Shown in pieces: positions 40,941 through 49,718 of a stretch of 64,000 nt of DNA. Position numbers and translations under genes: made by a program. The DNA is taken from contig LDXJ01000064.1 of the NCBI GenBank assembly GCA_001029295.1, forward strand, positions 434,001 to 498,000, in the 5' to 3' direction. Position 1 is the first letter of the stretch. Each line of letters starts with the position of its first letter. The notes below the pieces were generated by a model. The model did not search any database. It worked only from the letters and a program-made list of their open reading frames with translations, and was not told the origin of the DNA. The stretch is from Peptococcaceae bacterium CEB3 (GTDB lineage: Bacteria > Bacillota > Desulfitobacteriia > Desulfitobacteriales > Desulfitobacteriaceae).

Positions 40941-42059
40941 ATGCACGGCGGAAACATCTACCAGGCCAAAGAGCGTTACGGGCACACCCAGTTCATCGAT
41001 TTGTCCGCCAATATCAATCCTTTCGGACCGCCCGACGGGGTCTTGGAGCGTTTGGCCAGGAAGCTCGAGAGCATCGTTCACTATCCCGATCCGGACAGTG
41101 TCGCCTTGCGCGCCCGGATGAGCGAACTCTATCATCTGCCGTTTGAGAACATCATCTTGGGTAACGGGGCGGGGGAACTCCTCTTTACCATCCTCCAGGC
41201 CCTAAGACCCCGGCGGGTCCTGATCCCGCTGCCAGCGTTCAGTGAGTATCGGCGGGCGGCCGAGGCGGTCGGGGCCCTAGTGACTCCTTTTTTCCTGGGG
41301 GCGGAAGGATGGTCCAGCCTGCCCCTCCCGGAATCCGCCCAGGAGGCGGAGCGATTTGCTGAGAAGTGGCGCGGGCTTTTATCCGGACAGGACATCCTTT
41401 TCCTCTGCTCGCCGCACAACCCCACCGGCACGCTGTTGAACCGCAAGCAGTTTGAAATTCTCCTCGAAGTCGCTCATACCTGCGACTGCCGGGTGATTTT
41501 TGACGAATCATTCGTCGATTTCCTGCCGGATGAAAAGCGCTGGTCCGCCCGCGAGTACCTAGCCAGCTACTCCAACCTGACGGTCGTCTATTCTTTGACC
41601 AAGTTTTACAGCTTGCCCGGACTCCGCTTGGGGGCCGCCTTTGGCCCGGCCCGCGATCTTGAACGTTTCCAGGAGGCACGCGATCCCTGGTCGGTGAATG
41701 TCTTGGCTCAGGAGGCCGGTTTGGCCGCTTTGGAGAACCGAACTTACGCTGAGGACGTGCGGAAGAAGCTGACCGAATGCCGGAATTTCTTTTACTCGGA
41801 GTTTGAACGGCAAGAATTTGCGAATTGGCGGCTTAGACCGACGTGGGTGAATTTCGCTCTGCTGGAGCTGAGAACAGGAAAATCCGACCGTTTAACAGAA
41901 TCTTTGGGGGAACGGGGCATCCTCGTCCGCGACTGTTCGAACTTTGCGGGCTTAGAGGGGGAATCCGTCCGCATCGCCGTCAAGAAGGAGTCGGACATGG
42001 CGAAGCTGCTCTTGGCGCTCCGGGAAATAGAGGACGAGAGGAACTCTTTCAAAGCCTGA
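40941..42059 (+). CDS. cobD: L-threonine-O-3-phosphate decarboxylase
   Basis: A PLP enzyme making (R)-1-aminopropan-2-yl phosphate for CbiB. It is 372 residues, of the aminotransferase class I/II fold (HisC-like). It opens with MHGGNIYQAKERYG and FIDLSANINPFGPP, typical of CobD. The PLP lysine is in YSLTKFYSLPGLRLG (about residue 220). AGGGAGGG precedes ATG 40941. It closes the cobalamin operon; a strong terminator follows at 42241. Confidence 0.94.
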   Translation: MHGGNIYQAKERYGHTQFIDLSANINPFGPPDGVLERLARKLESIVHYPDPDSVALRARMSELYHLPFENIILGNGAGELLFTILQALRPRRVLIPLPAFSEYRRAAEAVGALVTPFFLGAEGWSSLPLPESAQEAERFAEKWRGLLSGQDILFLCSPHNPTGTLLNRKQFEILLEVAHTCDCRVIFDESFVDFLPDEKRWSAREYLASYSNLTVVYSLTKFYSLPGLRLGAAFGPARDLERFQEARDPWSVNVLAQEAGLAALENRTYAEDVRKKLTECRNFFYSEFERQEFANWRLRPTWVNFALLELRTGKSDRLTESLGERGILVRDCSNFAGLEGESVRIAVKKESDMAKLLLALREIEDERNSFKA

Positions 42060-42240
42060 TGACGTGTAAAGTTGACAGTTGGCAGACGCAACCTAAAGAT
42101 TAGCGCCTGTTATCTTGTAGTCGGCACGGAGGTAGATGACGAACATATTGCCTTGGACAGAGCGCGTCGAGACAATCGTCCTGCTGCAAAACTGTCAGAG
42201 ATCAGGGGCGGTCAACAGGACAATTTCATAGATGAAACCA

Positions 42241-42275
42241 AAGACATCAGGACTCAATTCTGATGTCTTTTTTTA
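42241..42275 (+). terminator. Rho-independent terminator after the cobalamin operon
   Basis: AAGACATCAG (42241-42250) pairs with CTGATGTCTT (42260-42269), followed by a T run. The 180 bases between cobD and this hairpin show no convincing gene. Confidence 0.93.
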
Positions 42276-42447
42276 TGGCTTCAGCAGACAAAAAGAGCGG
42301 GTGCAATTGTTTTTCCTATGCAAGTTCTGAAAAGATGGAATTGCAGGGTGGTCAGTCCCTGACAAGCTATGCCTGTTCAACTTTCGTCCGAAGGTGGTAG
42401 GGTAAAATTATATCCTGGTTGTAAATATATAGATTAAGTTTTTCGCC

Positions 42448-42495
42448 TTGACAATTATCAAAAGGTATTATATTATCATTAATGATAATATAATA
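42448..42495 (+). promoter_or_regulatory. Sigma-A promoter overlapped by a perfect 30 bp palindrome
   Basis: TTGACA (42448-42453), 17 bases, TATTAT (42471-42476). The -10 lies inside a perfect palindrome 42466-42495 (arm TATTATATTATCATT and its complement), directly before the ribosome site of the HTH gene. This is the classic form of an autorepressor site. Confidence 0.9.
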
Positions 42496-42507
42496 GGAGG
42501 TAATAGA

Positions 42508-43023
42508 ATGGCATTCAATATTGAATTGTTCCTTCATCCGGTTAGGATGAGAATAATACAATTGTTTATTTCTAATAAAGAATTAACAGCTGGTCAAATA
42601 ATACAGCTTATTCCAGAGGTTCCCCAAGCAAGCTTATATAGGCAGCTTTCTAAATTAGCTGAAGCGAATATTATTGAAATTGTTGCTGAAAAGAGGATGA
42701 GAGGAACTGTAGAAAAGACCTATAGGCTACAATTAGATAGTATACATTCCAATATTGAAGAGTTGTCACCTGTGGAACATCAAAATGCTTTTTATACGTT
42801 CACGCTGCATCTATTAACCGAATTTAATAACTATATTCATAAAGAGAATATGAATTTTTATGAAGATGGGGTGTCATATCGTCAAGTTTGTGTATATTTA
42901 GATGAAGAAGAATACAGAGAAATTGTAGAAACAACTAATAGACTTGTAGAGAAAGCAATAGAGAATAAGCCAAGAGAAGGTAGAAAATTAATGACTCTTG
43001 CATCAATTATAATACCAAAATAG
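42508..43023 (+). CDS. ArsR/HTH_20-type winged-helix regulator
   Basis: A 171-residue regulator: the N-terminal winged helix (LFLHPVRMRIIQLFISNKELTAGQIIQLIP, PQASLYRQLSKLAEANII) resembles the ArsR-like HTH_20 class, and the C-terminal half is a helical dimer or ligand domain. AGGAGG precedes ATG 42508. Codons and base composition are far more AT-rich than the cobalamin genes next door, suggesting recent transfer. It is followed by a hydrolase gene on the same strand. The palindrome covering its own -10 supports autorepression. Confidence 0.88.
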   Translation: MAFNIELFLHPVRMRIIQLFISNKELTAGQIIQLIPEVPQASLYRQLSKLAEANIIEIVAEKRMRGTVEKTYRLQLDSIHSNIEELSPVEHQNAFYTFTLHLLTEFNNYIHKENMNFYEDGVSYRQVCVYLDEEEYREIVETTNRLVEKAIENKPREGRKLMTLASIIIPK

Positions 43024-43078
43024 GCTTACTTTCTAAAATAGTAATTCAATATGTTGAGTATGAAAGGAATACGTGATT

Positions 43079-43852
43079 ATGAAAATTAGAATAAAAAATA
43101 ATAATGTAACACTTCCTATCACCAGAACTGGTGACGGTCAGGCGATTATATTTTTTAATGGTCTGGGGTCTACGCAAGCAACCTGGAATAAGGTTATCAG
43201 TGTACTGAAAGGCAAGTACGAGATTATCACCTTTGACTTTCGCGGACATGGGCTGGCTTCGGCTGCTCAGGATTATTCTTTTGACACCTTCTTTAGTGAC
43301 GCCGAGTCTGTTCTAAAAGTGGTTGACGTAGAAAGGCCAATCATCGTTGCATGGTCACTGGGGGCCGATATTGCCGTATCCTATGCAGCAACACATCCGG
43401 GAAAAATCGGCGGAATCGTGATTGTAGACGGAGCGGATCCTGTACCGGAGCCGCTGATTGAAAACCTGGATGATACGCGAAAATCACTCAATAAACTCTC
43501 GGTAAAAATCGGCATGCTGCTGCTAAAGCTGTCGCCGTATGGATATAAGCTTTCGTCAAATGAATTTGTTGATGTCGTTGCTGAGGTTGACGCTCACCGG
43601 AGTAGGCTGATGAATCTCTACCGCAAAGTTGATTGTCCTATAACGATGATAATGGCATCTAAATCAATGGGTGAAAAAGATGCTCATAGTAGGAGAACGA
43701 ATCGCCTATGGCAAGAGGGGATTGACCAGTTGACCAAAGTTATTCCGTCCATTTCTGTGCAATGGATTGATGACTCTCATCAACTGCCCTTTAAGCATCC
43801 GGTTGAAATAGCACAGACGATAGACAATTTTGCAATCCGTATCAAGCCTTAG
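43079..43852 (+). CDS. Alpha/beta hydrolase
   Basis: A 257-residue alpha/beta-fold hydrolase. The oxyanion-type HG is replaced by FFNGLGSTQATW, the nucleophile elbow is AWSLGADIAVSYAA (Ser in WSLG), and the catalytic His lies near the end in DDSHQLPFKHPVE. ATG 43079 is preceded by AAGGA at 10 bases; the GTG at 43073 is closer than normal. It forms a likely two-gene unit with the HTH regulator. The substrate is unknown. The 3' part is more GC-balanced than the regulator. Confidence 0.85.
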   Translation: MKIRIKNNNVTLPITRTGDGQAIIFFNGLGSTQATWNKVISVLKGKYEIITFDFRGHGLASAAQDYSFDTFFSDAESVLKVVDVERPIIVAWSLGADIAVSYAATHPGKIGGIVIVDGADPVPEPLIENLDDTRKSLNKLSVKIGMLLLKLSPYGYKLSSNEFVDVVAEVDAHRSRLMNLYRKVDCPITMIMASKSMGEKDAHSRRTNRLWQEGIDQLTKVIPSISVQWIDDSHQLPFKHPVEIAQTIDNFAIRIKP

Positions 43853-44451
43853 CCTGAGTATTATCAGATCAGTTCCCTTTTCGAAATTCTGGGTTATATT
43901 CAGGAAGCCTCAAATCAAGTCTTAAAAAGATAACTATTGATTTACCAAGTTGGCGTTTGAGTTTAAGATGTTTTGCAAAGTGGGACATACACAAGTAAAG
44001 GTTTCAAGTGCTAAGAGCATTTGAGGGTTTAATAGCCTTACAATTTTTGATTTAAGAGATCCAAATCGTTAAGCTATTTATACTTTATATGACGACGATA
44101 AATAATCTCCGGCATGCGAAATCGGAAAAAAATGCTACATTTAGCCCAAAAAGTTAATCCAAAGGGCGATTTCATCAAGAGGATACCCTTCCTCCAAGGG
44201 AGTGCCAGCTTCAAGCGGCATCTTTTTTGACTGTTCAAGGCACGTTGGTGTTACTTCATTGAAGTCGAATTATTAAGCATTTCTTGAAGGAAATTAAAAA
44301 AATCTATAGAATTTCAATAATGAACAAGAAGGAAAATTGTATAACAAGGAATCTATGGCTCATTGAGAATTATGAATCAATTTCCCTACCGGATAACCCA
44401 CTATAACTTTCAACCATAGATTGGAATTCAAAAGTATCGTGAGGTGGCAGT
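43853..44451. other. 599-base AT-rich region without intact gene
   Basis: No gene is supported. On the minus strand at 44141-44269 a stop-bounded fragment (about 42 codons, LEAGTPLEEGYPLDEIALWI in its middle) reads like real protein and may be a gene relic. The last about 50 bases carry the ribosome site of the LuxR-type gene. Confidence 0.45.
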
Positions 44452-47076
44452 ATGAACCGCAAGGTTATTCCATTAAATGGTTCCACGCTCCAGATTCCTT
44501 TGCTCCAGACCAAGCTGCAAATGCCGCATACTTTGACGGGCATGGTAGATCGGCCGAGGATTCACGCCCGCCTAGACGAATCGCTGCAAAGCAGGCTTAC
44601 CTTGGTGACGGCCCCCGCAGGGTTCGGCAAAACGAGTGCCGTGGCTCAGTGGACCAGGCAAAAGGGGCTTCCTATGGCCTGGCTCTCTTTAGACGGCGGC
44701 GATAACTACCCGGTGCGGTTCTGGATGTATGTGACAGCCGCCTTGCAAGGTCTGCAAAAAGACATCGGCGTAGAGATAAGTCCGATATTGAAATCCGCAA
44801 CCAGTCCACCCTGGGAGGCAGCCCTCTCCCTGCTTATTGACTATCTATCGTGTCTGTCCTACGATTTTGCTCTGGTCCTGGACGATTATCACCTCATCAG
44901 TGAATCCCTTGTCCACGAAACTCTTTCATTTCTGGTGCGTTACGCCCCCCAACGGCTGCATCCCGTCATCATCGGACGTACTGAGCCCCCCATCGCCTTG
45001 CCGCGCCTTAGGGCTGCGGGCCAGGTGACGGAACTGACCGTCCGGGATCTTAGTTTTGACAATGATGAAGCAGCCGCTTTTTACCGCCTGAGGAATATTG
45101 AGCTCACCGGTGCGGAGGTCGATAAGCTAGCCGCCCGTACCGGCGGTTGGGCGGCCGGGATGCAGATGGCAGCCTTCTCCTTGCAAGGGGGTATGGACAA
45201 AGCCGTAATGATTGAACGCTTTAGGGGCTGCAACCACCTTCTGGCCGGTTACTTCTTCGAAGAGGTGTTCAATGGGTTTACGCCAGACATACAGGAATTC
45301 CTGGTACAAACGTGCATCCTAGTACGTCTTTGCGGTCCCCTTTGCGACGGGGTCACCGACAGAAAGGACGGCGGCGCTGTTCTCACCCTGGTGGCGCGTC
45401 AGAACGGTTTTCTGGTCTGCCTGGATGAAAAAGATGGCTGGTATGTCTATCATCATCTCTTTGCCGAATTTTTACAGGGTCTACTTCAAAAAAGACAGCC
45501 AACTATGATTCCGGCGCTGCACCGTAAGGCCGCACGCTGGTGCGAGGCGAATGGGTTATCCACGGAAGCCATTGATTATTACCTGCAGGGTGAGGCATAC
45601 ATTCAGGCGGCTGGCCTGATCGAGCGGCTATCCGCGGTAATGCTGGGCCGGGGCGAAACTCCGACCCTGCTCAAGTGGATTTCCGCTCTGCCGTCTGCAA
45701 TGCTGGACGCGAGTCCGGGCCTGAATGTCATGCAGGCCTGGGCGGCCATAGCAACCAACCGGATGGACGAGGTGGCGCACTTGCTGGAACGGGCTGACGC
45801 CATTGGCAGGCGGGGAGAAGAGATGCATGCGGAAGATGGAAACAGTATGGCTCTTGAGAAAGCCATGCTACGGATGCTCGTATCAGTCAGACAAAAAGAT
45901 ATTCAGGGGGCCCTGCACTGGTTGGCCCAGGCCGGCCAGGCCACGGAAAGTGTTTCCGCCCTGGAATTGGGTCTGACCTTCGAATCGCTGGAACCCAGCC
46001 TACTGGCGGGGCCATGGGGCTGGTTCGGGTATTTGAAAGAGATGTCACAGGTTATGGGGAGCGCTGCCTACGCCAAACTCAATAACCTGGGCGGCCCAGG
46101 CGCTCACCGGGGTTACGCCGGAGTGGCCAAGGCCGAGGCATTATACGAGTGGAACCAAATCGATGACGCGGTTAAGAGTCTGGCGGAGGGGATGGAGGAG
46201 GCGCAGAAAGCGGAAGATTCCTGTTCTCTGGTTCCGGCCTTGTTCATCCTGGCCAAAATTCACCTGGCCCGCGGTAAGCTGACGGCAGCCCTGGACGCGG
46301 CCGAAGAAGCGGAAAGAACGGTCCGGGCTCTCGGCCGCCCGCAGTGGCTGCCCTGCATTGCCGCTCTCAAGGCCCGTCTCAACTTAGCCGGGGGCGATCA
46401 GGACGCGGTCGGCCGGTGGTCGGTGCATAGCCGCTTGGACATATACGGCCGCCTCAGCGCCGCCCGCGCCTACGAGCACTTGACTTTCGCGCGGGTACTG
46501 CTGGCCCGGGGCCAGTTGGAAGAGACCATTCTGCTCCTGGAGCGCCTGCGGGTCTTTGCCGAAAAAGAAGAACGCCTGCCCGGCACCCTGGAAACTGCCA
46601 ACTTGCTGGCAATAGCTTACAATGCCGCGGGCCGGACGAGAGAAGCCCTGGAAATTCTCCGGCGGAACCTGTCACTTGGTTTGGAAAATAACTACCTGCG
46701 CATCTTCGTTGACGAGGGAGCGCCCATGCTGGCCCTCCTGAAGCGCCTGACCCTGGCTCGGGAGCGGGAGCAGCGTCCTGAGGGAGAGCTGGCTTACGCC
46801 GGGAAGCTGCTCGCTTTGTTGCGGGAGGGCCCTGCTCTCCGTTACCAGAGGCTGCCGGCGGTACAGCCATCCGCCCCGGCCGACGCTCTCACAGCCAAAG
46901 AAATGGCCGTACTGCGGCTGGCAGCAGCGGGCCTGAACAGAAACTCCATCGCCGGGGAACTCGGTGTTGCCCTGCCGACGGTAAAGACCCATCTGGCCAA
47001 TATTTATGGCAAGCTGGGAGTGAGCGGGCGCCGGGAAGCCGTGGAGCAGGCGTGCCGGTTGGGCATTCTCCGGTGA
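44452..47076 (+). CDS. LuxR-family ATP-binding regulator (MalT/LAL-type)
   Basis: An 874-residue STAND-type activator. The P-loop is VTAPAGFGKTSAVAQW (about residues 52-67) and the Walker B-like VLDDYHLI follows. A long helical TPR-like middle part leads to a C-terminal LuxR HTH (LTAKEMAVLRLAAAGLNRNS to VKTHLANIYGKLGV, about 811-860). GAGGTGG precedes ATG 44452. Such proteins switch on operons when an inducer binds and ATP is present. It stands alone, followed by a terminator; the secreted proteins beyond the intron could be targets, but nothing in the sequence shows this. Confidence 0.92.
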   Translation: MNRKVIPLNGSTLQIPLLQTKLQMPHTLTGMVDRPRIHARLDESLQSRLTLVTAPAGFGKTSAVAQWTRQKGLPMAWLSLDGGDNYPVRFWMYVTAALQGLQKDIGVEISPILKSATSPPWEAALSLLIDYLSCLSYDFALVLDDYHLISESLVHETLSFLVRYAPQRLHPVIIGRTEPPIALPRLRAAGQVTELTVRDLSFDNDEAAAFYRLRNIELTGAEVDKLAARTGGWAAGMQMAAFSLQGGMDKAVMIERFRGCNHLLAGYFFEEVFNGFTPDIQEFLVQTCILVRLCGPLCDGVTDRKDGGAVLTLVARQNGFLVCLDEKDGWYVYHHLFAEFLQGLLQKRQPTMIPALHRKAARWCEANGLSTEAIDYYLQGEAYIQAAGLIERLSAVMLGRGETPTLLKWISALPSAMLDASPGLNVMQAWAAIATNRMDEVAHLLERADAIGRRGEEMHAEDGNSMALEKAMLRMLVSVRQKDIQGALHWLAQAGQATESVSALELGLTFESLEPSLLAGPWGWFGYLKEMSQVMGSAAYAKLNNLGGPGAHRGYAGVAKAEALYEWNQIDDAVKSLAEGMEEAQKAEDSCSLVPALFILAKIHLARGKLTAALDAAEEAERTVRALGRPQWLPCIAALKARLNLAGGDQDAVGRWSVHSRLDIYGRLSAARAYEHLTFARVLLARGQLEETILLLERLRVFAEKEERLPGTLETANLLAIAYNAAGRTREALEILRRNLSLGLENNYLRIFVDEGAPMLALLKRLTLAREREQRPEGELAYAGKLLALLREGPALRYQRLPAVQPSAPADALTAKEMAVLRLAAAGLNRNSIAGELGVALPTVKTHLANIYGKLGVSGRREAVEQACRLGILR

Positions 47077-47102
47077 AATAAAGAATAAGGCGGAAAAATA
47101 AG

Positions 47103-47130
47103 GCTGGGGATTGATTTCCCCGGCTTTTTA
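47103..47130 (+). terminator. Rho-independent terminator of the LuxR-type gene
   Basis: GCTGGGGA (47103-47110) pairs with TCCCCGGC (47117-47124), followed by TTTTTATATTTTT. Confidence 0.92.
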
Positions 47131-47276
47131 TATTTTTAAAGAGGGATTATTTTTCCCTAATCTCATCCTTTTCTCATCCTCAGGATGATGTCAAAAGCGG
47201 AACCTTATGGTAAAAATGTATCTGATACTTATTGCTACTATTTAACTATTGAGTAAAGTGAGAAAAAGGAGGATTG

Positions 47277-48437
47277 ATGAAATAGGCGGATTAGCAAAGT
47301 AACCCGCCCCTTCCCGAACCGTACAAGCGATTTTCACCGCATACGGCTCTCCATATTCCAAATGAGTTATCGTCGTTTTAGCCGGATGAAACGTTCGTCG
47401 CTGATGCGCTCCCGAAGTATCTTTTCAAGTGTGCGATGGTCAATTTCATCAAAGCAGGCGGAGATGTCACCCTCAATAAACCAAATCGTACCTCTCCACG
47501 TTTCCACCTCGGCTATGGGACTTTGAGTAGACCGTTTTGGCCGGAAGCCGTGGGATAGGTTCGAGAAGGTAGGTTCGTAGATGCACTCCAGGACTATGTG
47601 GATTGCCTCCTGAATGAGCTTGTCCTTTCCGTTTGGAAAGCTGAGTTTGCGCATTTTGCCATTCTTCTTGGGAATCATCGTTGTCCTGTTGGGCTGGGGT
47701 TGGTAGGATTCGTCACGCATAGAAGAAATAAGCTCCGTAATCCATTCCTCACAAAAGCCATGCAGGGAGGTGCCGTCAAGAACCGGAAGTTTCCGCGCCG
47801 TCATTGGACTTTACTGAGTTGTAGGCAATGATGTACAGATCTCTGCTGTAGAACAAGCGATAGATGTCACTGTTGACATAGTTTTGGTTGGCACTGTTGC
47901 GACGGCGATAACCTTCCAGTCTTTCCATGAGTTTTGATTCTCCATTCAAAGCAACTCCTTTCAAAATAGGAAATTGGAATACTGCCCCCCTTCACTGTGT
48001 GCCTTCCATTACAGAAGGCCGTTAGGCTACTGTTAGGGCTCTCTGCCATATGCCGGGGAACGGCACTTAGGCAGGTCACGTTTGACAGTTTCATATAGTG
48101 TCTCCATACGTAGGTATCCGGTTGGTCTTTACCCCGCTTAACGCAGGTGTGTTAACAGGCCTGCTTATATCCAACCTCTTGCATATTGGGTATACCTGTT
48201 GATGTTGGTACATGACCAACAGCGTTCTATAGCCACAGACCCGGATTCAGCCCACAGGCTTTACCATATATGGCCTGACTCGCCAGGCCACTCGACAGCG
48301 TTAGTTGTCTAATCCTGACTTTACCGACATGCTGTTGTTCCCTAGAGGCTTTCGCATGAGGTTAGTCGGTTGTCTTACATCGCGACGCAGGAGCGATGAT
48401 TTCTGCGAAATATATATGAAACGCACAACGTGCGCAC
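47277..48437 (-). mobile_element. Group II intron, internally deleted
   Basis: On the minus strand the element starts GTGCGCACG at 48437 (5' end of group II introns) and ends with a clear domain V (GAGCCGTATGCGG, loop GAAAATCGC, TTGTACGGTTC, about 47353 to 47320) and a domain VI (GGCGGGTTACTTTGCTAATCCGCC, 47310-47285, with the branch region). The total is about 1.16 kb; intact introns with a maturase are 2-3 kb. The reverse transcriptase runs straight into the domain IV/V border after about 195 codons, so most of it (thumb/X, DNA-binding and endonuclease parts) was deleted. The 5' end lies 18 bases before the next gene's ATG, just ahead of its ribosome site. The exact 3' end is uncertain by a few bases. 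Confidence 0.88.
47367..47949 (-). pseudogene. ltrA: Group II intron reverse transcriptase/maturase, truncated and frameshifted
   Basis: Reads as the N-terminal part of LtrA: LEGYRRRNSANQNYVNSDIYRLFYSRDLYI, then frameshifts near 47778 (one extra A in GTCAAG on the plus strand), then DGTSLHGFCEEWI, PKKNGKMRKLSFPNGKDKLIQEA, SHGFRPKRSTQ and IEGDISACFDEIDH (RT motifs 0 to 3). It stops at RLKRR before the catalytic YADD box. Removal of the extra base restores the frame. It therefore cannot be active, so the intron would need a maturase in trans to splice. Confidence 0.88.
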
Positions 48438-48455
48438 CAAGAGGAGGAATGGAAG

Positions 48456-49694
48456 ATGAAAAATCGATTCAAGCGGCTTGTGTATTTAGCGCTTTCCTTT
48501 GTGTTTCTGGCAACTGCCATCCTGGGCTTTGCCGTGCCGGCATTGGCTGATACGGGCGTACCATTGTCTTCCCTGAGTAAGGGTGATTTGGTGAATTTCG
48601 CGGGTTATCGATGGAAAGTCCTGGACCCCGGCACCGGTTACCTGCTAATGGACATTGGCTATTATCGCGCTTACGACGCACTTCAATTTATTGACATCAT
48701 TCCCGGTGAATCGAACTATGTTGGCTTTGATCCTTCCAATACAAGCCCAAACAGTATTGCCTATTTTCTAAATAATGATCCCCAAGGGTTTTACCAGAAC
48801 CTTTCCCTCGCGGATCAGGAAATGATCCAATCCCACAGTTGGACTACAGGGGACGAGCAGCATGATACAAATCCGATGCCTGCCGTGAATTGTAAGATCG
48901 GGTTGCTCAGCTACAGCGAGTACAATAGCTATACTAATAATGGCACAACTACAGCTTATATTGGTAATTTTACATTGCCAAATGTAACTAATATTGGTGG
49001 ACAGTCTCTTGGCGGGTTCTGGACCCGCACTGTTGATTCTTCAGGCGTGTATAGTCTATGGTACGTGCCAAGCACCACCGATCCTTCTCAGCCTACCCTA
49101 CCGGCCCATACATCAGCTAGCTACGCAGCCTATCTCCGCCCCGCTTTGTATTTGGATCCTGACGTCATGGTATCCTCCGATTTTATCCATATCGTGACAG
49201 GTCATGCTGTCACCGTACTGACCAATTCCTCAGCGGGTGGCACGGTAACAGGCGGGGGCGCGTCCACTGAAGGGGCTTCAGTGCCGGTGACGGCCACGGC
49301 CAATAGTGGCTACAATTTCATCAACTGGACCGACGAAAACGGTGCACCCGTCGGTACCAGCCCATCATTCAACTATACCATTGGCACGGCGGACACAAAA
49401 CTGGTGGCCAATTTCCAAAAGGCTCCTGTTATAACAGTGGTGAACGGTGAACCATTTACCGTTACTGTTTACAACACCTGCGGGACATTAACCGGAACAG
49501 CTAACAGCAACTACGGCACCCTGACAGGCACTGCCAGCGGAAGCGATACTGTAATAACAGGAACCCTGACCGGAGTGCCAACCACGCCAACAGCGATTAC
49601 CCTTGGCAGTGGAAATGTTGTCGGTGGAACTATTGAGATAAAAGCTGTTAATCCGCCCTCAACAACGCTGGACAACAGCAAGTCGTTTTATTGA
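48456..49694 (+). CDS. Secreted protein with DUF6273-like and InlB-like repeat domains
   Basis: A 412-residue exported protein. The signal peptide is residues 1-31 (cut after AVPALA). The region 35-240 (GDLVNFAGYRWKVLDPGTGY, FWTRTVDSSGVYSLWYV, YLRPALYLDPDVMVSS) resembles the DUF6273 fold; then an InlB/Bacteroidales-type beta repeat (VTATANSGYNFINWTDENG). The C-terminal 90 residues are Thr/Gly-rich beta-type repeats (GTLTGTANSNYGTLTGTAS). GAGGAGG precedes the ATG, directly next to the intron end at 48437. No cell-wall anchor is seen. It lies 24 bases before the S-layer-like gene and is likely in one operon with it. Confidence 0.72.
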   Translation: MKNRFKRLVYLALSFVFLATAILGFAVPALADTGVPLSSLSKGDLVNFAGYRWKVLDPGTGYLLMDIGYYRAYDALQFIDIIPGESNYVGFDPSNTSPNSIAYFLNNDPQGFYQNLSLADQEMIQSHSWTTGDEQHDTNPMPAVNCKIGLLSYSEYNSYTNNGTTTAYIGNFTLPNVTNIGGQSLGGFWTRTVDSSGVYSLWYVPSTTDPSQPTLPAHTSASYAAYLRPALYLDPDVMVSSDFIHIVTGHAVTVLTNSSAGGTVTGGGASTEGASVPVTATANSGYNFINWTDENGAPVGTSPSFNYTIGTADTKLVANFQKAPVITVVNGEPFTVTVYNTCGTLTGTANSNYGTLTGTASGSDTVITGTLTGVPTTPTAITLGSGNVVGGTIEIKAVNPPSTTLDNSKSFY

Positions 49695-49718
49695 ACAGAT
49701 TAGTTGGAGGGTGAAAAT

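Noticed and set aside
40727-40957. Minus-strand open frame with repeated hydrophobic units
   Set aside because: It is the reverse reading of the minisatellites before cobD; no ribosome site and no known family.
42072-42263. 63-codon frame after cobD
   Set aside because: No ribosome site, no recognisable family, and it runs into the operon terminator.
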